A program made the translations under genes and the position numbers. The notes under the pieces were generated by a model, which searched no databases, was not told the DNA's origin, and was given only the letters and a program-made list of their open reading frames with translations. A stretch of DNA of 52,349 nucleotides from Gemmatimonadales bacterium (GTDB lineage Bacteria; Gemmatimonadota; Gemmatimonadetes; Gemmatimonadales; JACORV01), in contig JAUYOW010000067.1 of NCBI GenBank assembly GCA_030697825.1, positions 1 through 52,349 of the forward strand, in the 5' to 3' direction. This document shows positions 15,172-25,000 of the stretch, piece after piece; the first letter of the stretch is position 1, and each line of letters opens with the position of its first letter.

Positions 15172-18159
15172 ATGAAGCGTAGACGTTTCCTCCAAGTCGC
15201 CGGCGTGACGGGCGCCGGTCTCGCGGCCGGCTGCGGATCCGAAAGCCCGGACCACTTGCTGCCGTATCTGGTCCCGTCCGACGACCTCATCCCGGGCATC
15301 GCGACCGTATACGCCAGCACCTGCCGGGAGTGTCCGGCGGGGTGCGGCATCCGCGTCAAGACGCGCGAGGGACGCGCGATAAAGGTAGAGGGCAACCCGA
15401 AGCATCCGGTGAACCGCGGCCGGCTCTGCTCGCGCGGTCACGCCGCGCTCCAGGGGTTGTACGACCCCGACCGCATCACCCAGCCGAGGAAACACGAAGG
15501 GAACGTCTGGCGGCGGATCACTTGGGACCAGGCGATCGCCGACCTCGCTTCGGCGCTGGGCGCCGCGGCCACTTCCGGCACCGACCGCGTGGCGTTGGTC
15601 ACCGGCGCCGAGAGCGGCACGCTCGACCGGTTCTACGACACCTTCCTCGCGGCGTTCCGTTCCACCCGCCGCCTGCGCCACGAAGCGTTCGCCTTCGAGC
15701 CGCTGCGCGAGGCCAACCGCCTGACCTTCGGCCTCGCGTCGGTCCCGCAGTACGACTTCGCGGGGGCGCGCTACATCCTCTCGTTCGGCGCCGACTTCCT
15801 GGAGACGTGGCTGTCGCCGGTGGAGTTCGCGCGCGGCTTCGCCGAGTCGCACGGCTACCACGAAGGACGGATGGCGAAGTTCGTCGCGGTGGAGCCGCGG
15901 CGGGGGATGACCGGCTTCAGCGCCGACGAGTGGGTCGCCCCGAAGCCGGGCACCGAGGGCCTGCTCGCGCTCGGCATCGCCTATTCGATGATGCGGCAGG
16001 GCAAGTCCCGCGTGACCGGCGTGGACGCCGACCGTCTCCGCGCGATACTCGCGCGGTTCGAGCCTCGCACCGTTGCCGAAGCGACCGGCGTCGAGGAAAC
16101 GGTGATCGAGCGTCTCGCCCTTGAGTTCGGCGACGCGCAGCCTTCCCTCGCCGTGGCCGGCGGAGTCGCCAACCAGCACCGCGCCGCCACGCAGACCGCG
16201 GTCGCCGTCAACGTCCTCAACTACTTGGCCGGCAACCTGGGACGCACGGTGCGTTTCCAGGCGTCATCGCCGTGGGAGCGGGTCTCGCGTTACTCGGACA
16301 TGCGCGCCCTCATCGCCGCGATGAACGCCGGCGCCGTGGACGTGGCCCTGGTGCACGGCTCCAACCCCGCGTTCACGCTGCCGGCCTCGGCCGGCTTCGC
16401 GGAGGCGTTCGCGAAGGTGCGTCTCAAGGTGGCGTTCGCGAGCCACCCGGATGAGACAGCGGAGCTGGCGGACATCATCCTGCCCGACCACACGCCGTTG
16501 GAGCAGTGGGGCGCCCTGGAGCCGATGCCCGGCGTCAGGAGCCTGGTGCAGCCGGTGATGACACCGGTGCACGACACCAGGCAGGCCGCCGACGTGCTGC
16601 TCGCCGTGGCGCAGCAGGCCGGCCGGAACGTCGCACCCCCCGGCGCCACGACCGCGCGCGACCTCGTCGCGGCCGGCATCGCGCCCCGGACGTTCGACGG
16701 GATGCTCGCCGCCGGCGGCGGGTTCGCGGAATCCGCCCCGAAGCCGGTGCGCCTCGCCATGGACTTCGCGCGCCTCTCGTGGGCTCTCCCGACGTTCGAC
16801 GGTCCGGCGGACGGGCCGGTGCTGCTCGTGGTGCCCTCCGCCGCGCTCTACGATGGCCGCGGCGCCAACAAGGGCTGGCTCCAGGAGCTGCCCGACCCGA
16901 CGACCAAGATCGCCTGGCAGACGTGGGTGGAATTGCATCCGGAGACGGCGAAGGACCTCGGCGTGCGCAACGGCGACGTCGTCACCGTCTCGTCCGGGGC
17001 GCGGCAGGTGGAAGCGGTCGTTTACGTCTTCCCCGGAGTGCGCCGGGACGTGGTCGCCATGCCGATCGGCCAGGGCCACACGGCGTACGGCCGGCTCGCG
17101 AAGGACCGTGGCGCCAGTCCGCTCGCCCTGCTCGCGGCCGACGCGACCGACCAGTCGGGCGCACTCGCCTTCTGCCAGACCCGCGTCACCCTGACGAAGA
17201 CCGGTGAGCGGCGGCCCCTCGCCACCACTGAGGGCAGCGCGCGGCAGCACGACCGCGGCATCGCGCGCACGGTGACCTTCGGAGCGCTCGCGGCCGGCCA
17301 CGCCGGAGAGCACGGGCACGAGGCGATCACCGAGGCGGAGCAGGCCGCCATCGACACGGCGGCGGCGTCGCAGTCGCTGCGCACGAATCTCGGCGTTTAC
17401 GGCAAGGACAACCCGAAGTGGGAGATGACCATCGACCTCTCCCGTTGCACCGGCTGCTCCGCCTGCGTCACGGCGTGCTACGCGGAGAACAACATCCCGG
17501 TGGTGGGGGAGTCGCAGGTGGTGAGGAGTCGCGAGATGGCGTGGATCCGCCTCGAGCGCTACTACGACGGGTTCGAGGGCGGCCAGACCGACCTTCCCAC
17601 CGGCACCGATTTCGAGGTGCGGCAGGTCCCGATGCTGTGCCAGCAGTGCGCCAACGCGCCCTGCGAGCCGGTCTGCCCGGTGTACGCGGCGTACCACACT
17701 CCCGACGGGCTCAACGGCCAGGTCTACAACCGCTGCGTCGGCACCCGCTACTGCGCCAACAACTGCCCCTACAAGGTCCGCTACTTCAACTGGTGGGACT
17801 ACGGCAATCCGGTGAGCGAGCAGTACTCGTTCCCGGGAGCGCTGAGCTGGCAGCTCAACCCGGACGTAACGGTCCGCACCAAGGGCGTGATGGAGAAGTG
17901 CACCTTCTGCGTGCAGCGCATCCGCTTCGCGCAGAACGACGCCCGGGTGAGCGGCCGCACCCTTCGGGATGGCGACATCACCACCGCCTGCCAGCAGACC
18001 TGCCCGGCCGGCGCGATCATCTTTGGGGACGCGCACGACCCGAACAGCCGCGTGAGCCGAAAGAAGCAGGACGAGCGCGGGTACCACGTCTTCGAGCAGC
18101 TCAACACGAAACCGGGGATCACCTACTTGAGTCGCGTCATCCACGCGGAGGAGGCGTAA
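15172..18159 (+). CDS. actB: Alternative complex III iron-sulfur/molybdopterin-oxidoreductase-like subunit ActB
   Basis: Periplasmic subunit of 995 residues fusing an inactive molybdopterin-oxidoreductase-like domain to a ferredoxin-type Fe-S domain. KRRRFLQVAGVTGAG resembles a twin-arginine signal and runs into LAAGC, a possible lipobox, so the subunit may be both Tat-exported and lipidated. Residues ~40-700 are the large domain (CRECPAGCGIRVKTREGR, then NRGRLCSRGHAALQ). The C-terminal third carries cysteine clusters CTGCSACVTAC, CQQCANAPCEPVCP, CVGTRYCANNCPYKVRYFNW, CTFCVQR and CQQTCPAG, fitting several Fe-S centres. The ATG at 15172 was chosen because the upstream open frame is repeat DNA. 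It is followed after 3 bases by actC. Confidence 0.93.
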   Translation: MKRRRFLQVAGVTGAGLAAGCGSESPDHLLPYLVPSDDLIPGIATVYASTCRECPAGCGIRVKTREGRAIKVEGNPKHPVNRGRLCSRGHAALQGLYDPDRITQPRKHEGNVWRRITWDQAIADLASALGAAATSGTDRVALVTGAESGTLDRFYDTFLAAFRSTRRLRHEAFAFEPLREANRLTFGLASVPQYDFAGARYILSFGADFLETWLSPVEFARGFAESHGYHEGRMAKFVAVEPRRGMTGFSADEWVAPKPGTEGLLALGIAYSMMRQGKSRVTGVDADRLRAILARFEPRTVAEATGVEETVIERLALEFGDAQPSLAVAGGVANQHRAATQTAVAVNVLNYLAGNLGRTVRFQASSPWERVSRYSDMRALIAAMNAGAVDVALVHGSNPAFTLPASAGFAEAFAKVRLKVAFASHPDETAELADIILPDHTPLEQWGALEPMPGVRSLVQPVMTPVHDTRQAADVLLAVAQQAGRNVAPPGATTARDLVAAGIAPRTFDGMLAAGGGFAESAPKPVRLAMDFARLSWALPTFDGPADGPVLLVVPSAALYDGRGANKGWLQELPDPTTKIAWQTWVELHPETAKDLGVRNGDVVTVSSGARQVEAVVYVFPGVRRDVVAMPIGQGHTAYGRLAKDRGASPLALLAADATDQSGALAFCQTRVTLTKTGERRPLATTEGSARQHDRGIARTVTFGALAAGHAGEHGHEAITEAEQAAIDTAAASQSLRTNLGVYGKDNPKWEMTIDLSRCTGCSACVTACYAENNIPVVGESQVVRSREMAWIRLERYYDGFEGGQTDLPTGTDFEVRQVPMLCQQCANAPCEPVCPVYAAYHTPDGLNGQVYNRCVGTRYCANNCPYKVRYFNWWDYGNPVSEQYSFPGALSWQLNPDVTVRTKGVMEKCTFCVQRIRFAQNDARVSGRTLRDGDITTACQQTCPAGAIIFGDAHDPNSRVSRKKQDERGYHVFEQLNTKPGITYLSRVIHAEEA

Positions 18160-18162
18160 GCC

Positions 18163-19527
18163 ATGACAGCCTCCGCCCCCGCGCTGCACGGCACGCCCGC
18201 CGCCGAGCCCACGTACGCCGACGTGAACCGGGACGTCATCCGGACGATCGAGCCGCCGGGCCGGGGCTGGTTCATGGCGATGGGCGTGATCCTCAGCGGC
18301 CTGGCGTTCGGCGCGTTCTGCTGGATGCGCCAGATAAGGCTGGGCCTCGGCGTCACCGGGTACACGCCGCCCATCTTCTGGGGCACCTACATCACCACGT
18401 TCGTCTTCTGGGTTGGCATCGCGCACTCGGGCACGCTGATCAGCGCGATCCTCTTCCTGTTCCGATCGGGGTGGCGGAGCGCGGTGTACCGCGCCGCCGA
18501 GGCCATGACCGTGTTCGCGGTCTTGACCGCGGGCTTGTTCCCGGTGCTCCACCTCGGGCGGGCCTGGTTCGCGTACTGGGTCTTCCCGTACCCGAACACC
18601 CGCGGCCTCTGGGCGAACTTCAAGTCGCCGCTGGTGTGGGATGTCTTCGCCATCTCGACGTACCTCACCGTGTCGGCCACGTTCCTGTTCATGGGACTCA
18701 TCCCCGACATCGCGGCGATCCGTGACCAGTCGGTCGGGTGGCGGCGGAAGCTCTACGGTGTGCTGTCGTTCGGGTGGCGCAACTCGGACCGCGAATGGCA
18801 GCACTTCATGCGGATGTACCTGTTCCTCGCCGCGCTCTCCACTCCGCTGGTGCTATCGGTGCACAGCGTGGTGTCGTGGGACTTCGCGATGGCCATCGTG
18901 CCGGGCTGGCACGCCACGATCTTCGCGCCGTACTTCGTGGCGGGCGCCATCTTCTCCGGCTGCGGCATGGTCATCACCATCCTGGTGCCGCTCCGCAAGG
19001 CGTTCAGCCTCGAGCGGTATCTCCAGGTCCGGCACTTCGAGAACCTCGCCAAGCTTTGCCTGCTGACCTCGATGATCATCTCCTACGCCTACGGCACCGA
19101 GTACTTCGTCGCCTGGTACAGCGGGAACGCGATCGAGCGCGAGACGTTCTACCACCGGGCGTTCGGGGCGTACTGGTGGGCCACCTGGACGATGATCACC
19201 TGCAACGCCTTCATCCCGCAGCTGCTCTGGTTCAAGAAGATCCGGACCAGCATCCCGACGCTGTTCGTCATCTCGATCTTCATCAACATCGGGATGTGGT
19301 TCGAGCGCTTCGTCATCATCGTCTCGAGCCTTGCCCACGAGTTCGAGCCGTGGCAGTGGGCGTACTACATACCGAACTGGAACGAGATGGGCATCCTGAT
19401 CGGCAGCTTCTGCTGGTTCTCGATGTGGTTCATGCTGTTCATCAAGTTCTTCCCGTCGATGGCCATCTGCGAGATCAAGGAGTCCTTGCCGCCGCCGGGC
19501 CGGAAGCACGCGCGAGGGGGGCACTGA
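18163..19527 (+). CDS. actC: Alternative complex III membrane subunit ActC (NrfD/PsrC-like)
   Basis: Polytopic quinol-binding subunit of 454 residues with about ten membrane helices, NrfD family. Typical blocks are FWVGIAHSGTLISAILFLFR (conserved His on an early helix), GWRNSDREWQHF, ILVPLRKAFSLERYL and MWFERFVIIV. The region YAYGTEYFVAWYSGN is characteristic of ActC. The start follows the actB stop by three bases, with a GGAGG Shine-Dalgarno inside the end of actB; the stop overlaps the actD start by one base. Confidence 0.93.
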   Translation: MTASAPALHGTPAAEPTYADVNRDVIRTIEPPGRGWFMAMGVILSGLAFGAFCWMRQIRLGLGVTGYTPPIFWGTYITTFVFWVGIAHSGTLISAILFLFRSGWRSAVYRAAEAMTVFAVLTAGLFPVLHLGRAWFAYWVFPYPNTRGLWANFKSPLVWDVFAISTYLTVSATFLFMGLIPDIAAIRDQSVGWRRKLYGVLSFGWRNSDREWQHFMRMYLFLAALSTPLVLSVHSVVSWDFAMAIVPGWHATIFAPYFVAGAIFSGCGMVITILVPLRKAFSLERYLQVRHFENLAKLCLLTSMIISYAYGTEYFVAWYSGNAIERETFYHRAFGAYWWATWTMITCNAFIPQLLWFKKIRTSIPTLFVISIFINIGMWFERFVIIVSSLAHEFEPWQWAYYIPNWNEMGILIGSFCWFSMWFMLFIKFFPSMAICEIKESLPPPGRKHARGGH

Positions 19528-20051
19528 TGGCCACGCTTCCGGTGTCTGTCACGCGCCCCGGCGTCGTGGGCGTCTTCGGCACCCTCGACGGATGCCTGCT
19601 CGCCTTGCGCGAGCTCAAGGCCCACGGCTACGCGGGCCTCACCGTGTACTCGCCGGTGCCGAACCACGAGCTCGACGACGTGCTCGCGAAGAAGGAGAGC
19701 CCGGTCCGCGTGTTCACGCTGGTGGGCGGGCTCACCGGTTGCGCGCTCGGGTTCGCCTACGCGATATCGACGTCGTTGGACTGGGAGCTGGTCACCGGCG
19801 GCAAGCCGATCGTGTCCCTCCCGCCGTTCGTGATCATCGGCTTCGAGTGCACCATCCTGTTCGGCGCGCTGGTCACCGTCGCCGGCATGTTCATCAACGC
19901 GCAGCTGCCCAAGCTGCGCATGGCGGCGGGATACGATCCGCGCTTCAGCAACGACAAGTTCGGCATCGTGGCCTTCGGCGGGCCGGCGCAGGTCGCTACC
20001 GCCGAGGAGATCATGCGCGCCGCGGGCGCCGAAGAGGTGAACGATGTCTGA
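19527..20051 (+). CDS. actD: Alternative complex III subunit ActD (DUF3341)
   Basis: Small membrane subunit of 174 residues with two central hydrophobic hairpins (FTLVGGLTGCALGFAYA and FVIIGFECTILFGALV), the DUF3341 arrangement. The N-terminal soluble part begins GVVGVFGTLDGCLLALRELK and has a ferredoxin-like alpha/beta pattern; KFGIVAFGG is in the C-terminal part. The ATG shares its A with the actC TGA. It overlaps actE by eight bases. Confidence 0.9.
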   Translation: MATLPVSVTRPGVVGVFGTLDGCLLALRELKAHGYAGLTVYSPVPNHELDDVLAKKESPVRVFTLVGGLTGCALGFAYAISTSLDWELVTGGKPIVSLPPFVIIGFECTILFGALVTVAGMFINAQLPKLRMAAGYDPRFSNDKFGIVAFGGPAQVATAEEIMRAAGAEEVNDV

Positions 20052-20625
20052 GCCGGCGCACCGCCGCATAGCCGCACCGACGAACCGGCCGGCCCGACGC
20101 GCGCTCGCGGCCGCGGTGCTTGCCGTCGCCGCTGTAGGTTGCACTACGCTCGACAACGCGGTGGGCAAGATTCCGTGGTTCACCACCATGCGTGACCAGG
20201 CGGTGACGAGGCCGTTCGAGGCGCTCCCCGGCGAGGCGGCGCCGCGCGGGGTACCGCCCGGCTCCGTGCCGGTGACCGGGCACGAGGACTCGCTCGACCT
20301 GTTGACCGACCTGCATGAGGTCGCCAACCCCGCCGCGCGGACCGAGGCGTCGCTGACGCGCGGCGGCCGTATCTACGACACCTACTGCACCGTTTGCCAC
20401 GGTGCCCAGGGCGGCGGCGACGGCCCGGTGGCGGGGAAGATGGGCTACGTCCCGCCGCTCGTCACCGACATGACGAAGCAGCGGACCGACGGCTACATCT
20501 ACGCGGTCATCCGCCAGGGCCGAGGTATCATGCCGCGGTACGGGGACAAGATCCGCGGTGCCGACCGCTGGCACGTCGTGAACTACGTCCGGCAGCTACA
20601 GGGGGCGGCAAACAGTGGGCCGTAG
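20044..20625 (+). CDS. actE: Alternative complex III monohaem cytochrome c lipoprotein ActE
   Basis: Monohaem cytochrome c of 193 residues. The signal peptide ends in AAVGC, a lipobox, consistent with the triacylated cytochrome subunits seen in characterised complexes. The haem site is CTVCHGAQGGGDGPVA, with a likely axial Met in GIMPRYGDKI. YVRQLQGAANSGP closes the protein. The start lies inside actD (8-base overlap). Its role is to pass electrons from ActA/ActB toward an oxidase. Confidence 0.92.
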   Translation: MSEPAHRRIAAPTNRPARRALAAAVLAVAAVGCTTLDNAVGKIPWFTTMRDQAVTRPFEALPGEAAPRGVPPGSVPVTGHEDSLDLLTDLHEVANPAARTEASLTRGGRIYDTYCTVCHGAQGGGDGPVAGKMGYVPPLVTDMTKQRTDGYIYAVIRQGRGIMPRYGDKIRGADRWHVVNYVRQLQGAANSGP

Positions 20626-20648
20626 AGTTGCAGAGTTGCAGAGTTGCA
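20625..20648 (+). repeat. Three perfect 8-base tandem units (GAGTTGCA) after actE
   Basis: GAGTTGCA occurs three times head to tail at 20625-20632, 20633-20640 and 20641-20648, starting at the actE stop codon and filling much of the actE-actF gap. It is one of several short word repeats in spacers of this window. Confidence 0.9.
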
Positions 20649-20682
20649 GCGGTGGACAGGTGCCGGTGGGCAGGAGCGGAGC

Positions 20683-21969
20683 GTGACCGACCACTCGCGG
20701 CGCGACGCGGTCCTGCGCAAGCTGGATCGGCCCCTGCCTGGTTGGGTGAAGCCGCTGCTACTGGCGTCCACGGCCGTCGGCGCGCTCACGTTCATCCTGC
20801 TGGCGCTCGGCGCCGACTCGGCGAGGGCTTGGCGCGCCTACCACATCAACTGGCTCTACTGGACCGGGCTCGCGCAGGCCGGCCTCCTGTTCAGCGCCGT
20901 GGTCAAGGTGGCCAAGGGGCGGTGGAGCTACCCCATCCGCCGCATCGCCGAGGCTTCGGCGGCGTTCCTGCCGGTCTCGTTCGCGCTGTTCCTGGTGCTC
21001 TGGATAGGCCGGGCCCAGATCTTCCCGTGGATCGCCGCGCCGATCACCGAGCCGCACGTGAAGGCCTTCTGGCTCCGCGACGGCTTCATGTTCGGCCGCG
21101 ACATCGCGGCCCTGCTGGTGCTCTACGGGCTCGACTTCTGGTTCCTCTACCACTCGCTGAGGCCCGACGCGGCGCTGCTCCAGGCGGGCGCTCCCGAAAG
21201 AGTCAAGCAGCTCTACGCGTGGCTGGCGAAGGGCTTCGACCAGCCCGGCCGCGGAGCCGACTTCTCCGAGGAGCGGCAGAACTACATCGCCCCAGGGCTC
21301 ATCTTCGCGTACGCGGTCGTGATGAGCCTGCTCGCGTTCGACCTGATCATGTCGCTGGCGCCGCACTGGATCTCGAACCTCCTCGGCGGCTTCTTCTTCA
21401 TGGGAGCCTGGCTGACAGGGCTGATGTCGCTCGGGCTGCTCACGATGTTCTGGCGTCGGCACCTCCAGCTCGAAGACCTGATTACCACCACAACGCTCCA
21501 CGACCTCGGCAAGCTGTGCTTCGGATTCACGGTCTTCTGGGCGTACCTCTTCTTCTCGCAGTTCCTGGTGATCTGGTATGGCAACATGCCGGAGGAGACG
21601 AGCTTCCTGTTCCTCCGCATGGCGTCGCCCACCTGGCGCAACATCTCGACGCTGATGGTCGTGATGGTCTTCCTGATCCCGTTCTGGGGCCTGATCGGCG
21701 CGAAACCGAAGCAGACGCCGGCGGTCTTCGCCACCTTCGCCACCATCTCGCTGTGCGGCGTCTGGATCGACCGCTACGTCCTGACGGTGCCGTCCATCGT
21801 GCCGAGCGCTCCGAAGCTGCCGCTGGGCTGGCAGGAGCTGCTGGTCACGGTCGGGTTCTTCGGATTGTGGGGTCTGGCGTACGCGTGGTTCGCGGACCGG
21901 TTCCCGATCGTGAGTCCTACGTATCTGGAGCGGGGGGAGCGGCGGAAGCATGCGCATGCGTCGTTCTGA
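20683..21969 (+). CDS. actF: Alternative complex III membrane subunit ActF (NrfD-like)
   Basis: Second large polytopic subunit, 428 residues and about ten helices, distantly related to ActC. Blocks such as HINWLYWTGLAQAGLLFSA, RRIAEASAAFLPVSF, FAYAVVMSLLAFDLIMSL, LLTMFWRRHLQL and TVFWAYLFFSQFLVIWYGN are characteristic of ActF. The GTG at 20683, with GGAG 8-11 bases upstream, was preferred to an upstream ATG that would add repeat-derived sequence. It is the last act gene; no actG or cytochrome oxidase genes follow, since the next gene is on the other strand. Confidence 0.92.
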   Translation: MTDHSRRDAVLRKLDRPLPGWVKPLLLASTAVGALTFILLALGADSARAWRAYHINWLYWTGLAQAGLLFSAVVKVAKGRWSYPIRRIAEASAAFLPVSFALFLVLWIGRAQIFPWIAAPITEPHVKAFWLRDGFMFGRDIAALLVLYGLDFWFLYHSLRPDAALLQAGAPERVKQLYAWLAKGFDQPGRGADFSEERQNYIAPGLIFAYAVVMSLLAFDLIMSLAPHWISNLLGGFFFMGAWLTGLMSLGLLTMFWRRHLQLEDLITTTTLHDLGKLCFGFTVFWAYLFFSQFLVIWYGNMPEETSFLFLRMASPTWRNISTLMVVMVFLIPFWGLIGAKPKQTPAVFATFATISLCGVWIDRYVLTVPSIVPSAPKLPLGWQELLVTVGFFGLWGLAYAWFADRFPIVSPTYLERGERRKHAHASF

Positions 21970-21986
21970 AGAAAGGCGGCAGGTAG

Positions 21987-22028
21987 GCCGTTAGCCGGTG
22001 GCCGTTGGAAGCTAGCCGTTAGTCATTG
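21987..22028 (+). repeat. Six heptamer words based on GCCGTTA downstream of actF
   Basis: The stretch divides exactly into 7-base words: GCCGTTA, GCCGGTG, GCCGTTG, GAAGCTA, GCCGTTA, GTCATTG. It fills the 80-base gap between the convergent ends of actF and the propeller gene. The heptamer period recalls short tandemly repeated repetitive sequences of other bacteria. No terminator with a T-tract is visible here. Confidence 0.8.
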
Positions 22029-22049
22029 GCTCCACAGGGTACTGCTCGC

Positions 22050-25000
22050 CTACGGCCTCCGGACCGGCCGCCGACCCGGCCGGGCGGGGAGCCGTACGGT
22101 GACGGTCGCTGTGCCGCTCATCTGCCCTACCGTCGCCCGGATCGTCGCGGTCCCGCCGGCTAGCCCCATCACCAGCCCCGCCGCCGTCACCTGTGCCACC
22201 GCGGTGTCGCTGCTAGTCCAGGTTGCCGGCTGCGGCAGGGTCATCGGAGCGCCGCCGGAGTCGCGCGCGGTGGCGACGAGCTGGCGCGTGGCGCCGGCCT
22301 GGTCGATGGTGATCGTGTGGGGCGCGACCGTTACCCCCGCGAGAATCGGTGCGGGCAGCAGCACGTTGTCGTACCACCCGTCGAAGTCGGTGCCGACTCC
22401 TCCCAGAGAGACCTGGATGATGGAGTCGGCGCGGGGCAGGGCCTCGCGGATCACGAACCGCTGGTTCCGCAGCCACTGGTTGGCCGGGGCGTCGCTACGC
22501 GCCACGATCACGACGTTGCCGAGATTCTGGCTGCGCCCGCCGTCGTCGTTGAAGGCGTACCAGACCTCGGACTCGGTCTGGTTGTTGTTGCGCACGCGGA
22601 CCCGCACCGTGGCAGGGAAGGCCGCGCAGTTGAGGCCGCAGCCGTCCGGCACGCCGCTCGCACCCACCTTGACGTCGAACTGGATCGCCGTCGTGGGCGT
22701 GACGCGGGCCGGCAGCGGAAGGGAGATCCCCGCCGTTCCCACGACGCCGCGCGAGCCGCTCCTGGCCACGTGTGCCTCGCCGCCCGCGACCTCGAGCCGA
22801 ACGCCCGCGCCGGCGCTGTCGGTGGTCCACGCCGGGCCGCCGCTGTAGTTGCCGTCCTCGAAGTCTTCGCGCAGCGCCGCGATCGTCACGGATGCGACTT
22901 CTCTCGTCCCGCGGAGGATCGTGCCCGCGTCACCCGATGCGTACACCGACCCGTCCGCCCTCGCCGCCACGCTCCACAGCGTCTGCGTGCTCCCGCTCGT
23001 CATCGGGCTCCACGATGACCCGTTGAAGCGCAGGACGGCGCCACCGGCGCCGACCGCGTACGCGTCGGTCGCCGACGTGCCGGCGACGCCGAGGAGGCTT
23101 TGGGTCGTCACGCCCGGCATGGCGCCCCACGCGCCGCCGCTGAGGCGCACTACCGTCCCGCCGTCCCCCACCGCTAGGACGTTGGTGGCCGACGTGCCCC
23201 AGACCGCCTCCAGCAACTGGGTGGTTCCGCTGGGCATTGCCCGCGCCGCCGTGCCGTCGATCCGGAGGATCGTCCCGCCCGTGCCCACCGCGAAGACGTC
23301 GTTGCACGAGGCGCCCCACACGCTCCAGAGGTCCTGCGTCGTGCCGGACGGGATCGGGCGCCATCTCGAGCCGTCGAACTTGACGACCAGACCGCGCCGG
23401 CCGACGCCGTACACGCATGTGGCTTCCGTGCCCCACAACTCGTAGATCGCCTCGCCGGCATCTCCGGTGCGCACCGGGGTCCACGCGCGCCCGTCGAACC
23501 GCAGCACCGTCCCGCTCTCGCCCGCCGCGAAGACGTCCGTTGCCGACGCGCCCCAGACGCTCCACAGCGGCAGGCTCGAGCCGCTCGACATCGGCGTCCA
23601 GGTCGTCCCGTCCGTGGAGCGCAGGATCGTGCCGCGCTCGCCCACCGCGAAGAGGTCTCCGGAGGGAGCGGCCCAGACCCGCTCGAGGCGCACGGGCGAC
23701 GGGATGCGCTGCGCCGTCCACGCGCTGACCGGGGCCGCCGTGCGCCCCGCCACCTGTGCCGCCGGCCGCGTGAGGACCGGCACCGCAGCGACGCTCGTCC
23801 GGCCCGCGGCGGCGCCGAGCTGCGACGACGCGTTGTCGCCCCAGCAGTAGACCACGCCTTCGGCGGTCGCGCCGCAGGTGTGCGCCGTCGCCGCCGCTAG
23901 CGCCGCGAAAGTGAGGCCGCCCACCACCAGCACCGGACGTTGGCTGTCGGCCGTCTGCCCGTTGCCGAGTTGGGCCGAGCGGTTCGCGCCCCAGCAGTAG
24001 GTCGCGCCGCTCGTGGTGATGCCGCAAGTGTGTGACTCGCCAGCCTGGAGGCTCTGGAACACCAACCCGTCGGTTACCGCGACCGGCCTCGGGCTCGACG
24101 GCGTCGCGCCGGCTCCGAGCTGCCCGCTCGCGTTCGAGCCCCAGCAGTGCGCCGCGCCCTCGCGCGTGAGTCCGCACGTGTGGCTCGCGCCGGCGGTGAG
24201 CGCCTTGAACACAACTCCGCCGATGACAGCGGCCGGGGCGCCGGCGTTCGCCGTGGTGCCGGTGCCCAACTCGCCGGCGGTGTTCGATCCCCAGCACCAG
24301 GCTGCGCCGGCCGCGGTGAGCGCGCAGGTGTGGGAGCCGCCTGCCACGATGGAACGGAAGGTGACGCCGGCCGGCAGCGCCGCCGCAAACGGCACGTTGC
24401 GGCCGGTGGCGGCGCGGTTGCCGAGCTGTCCGGCGCCGTGGGCGCCCCAGCACGACACGGCCCCCGCGGGTGTGAGACCACAGCTGTGCGATGCGCCGAC
24501 CGCGATGGCCTGGAAGGCTTGGGGGCCGGAGACCTGCACCGGCGACGCGCTGCCGGCCGTCTGCCCGTTGCCGAGCTGCCCGGATGCGTTGGTCCCCCAG
24601 CAGAACGCGGTCCCAGTGCGGGTCAGCCCGCAGGCGTGCGACGGTCCGATGCTCACGGTCACGAAGAGCTGGCCGGCCACGAGCGCGGGCGTGCCTATGA
24701 TGTCGGTGATTCCCGCGCCGAGGAGGCCGGCGGCGTTGGAGCCCCAGCAGAACGTCGCTCCGCTCGGGGAGGCCGAGCAGGTCGTCGCGCCGCCGGCGCT
24801 CAAACTTGGACCGCCCACGGTGCCCGCGGGGGCCACCGGCGTCGTGGCCGTCACGGCCGGGCCGGGGGGCGAGAGCCGCACCCGCACGATGGTCGTGACG
24901 CCGGGCAGGACCTCACGCGCGAAGCGCACCGACCGGTAGCCGTCGGCGTTCACGCGGACGGTGTGGATGCCGGCGGCGAGCGTCATCCGTTCGTCGGGCA

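Noticed and set aside
16264-18804. Minus-strand frame of about 850 codons opposite actB/actC
   Set aside because: Low-complexity Arg/His/Gly composition and no motif; a shadow of actB and actC.
15172-21969. Formate dehydrogenase or polysulfide reductase operon
   Set aside because: The pentahaem ActA, DUF3341 ActD, lipoprotein cytochrome ActE and second NrfD-like ActF mark alternative complex III.
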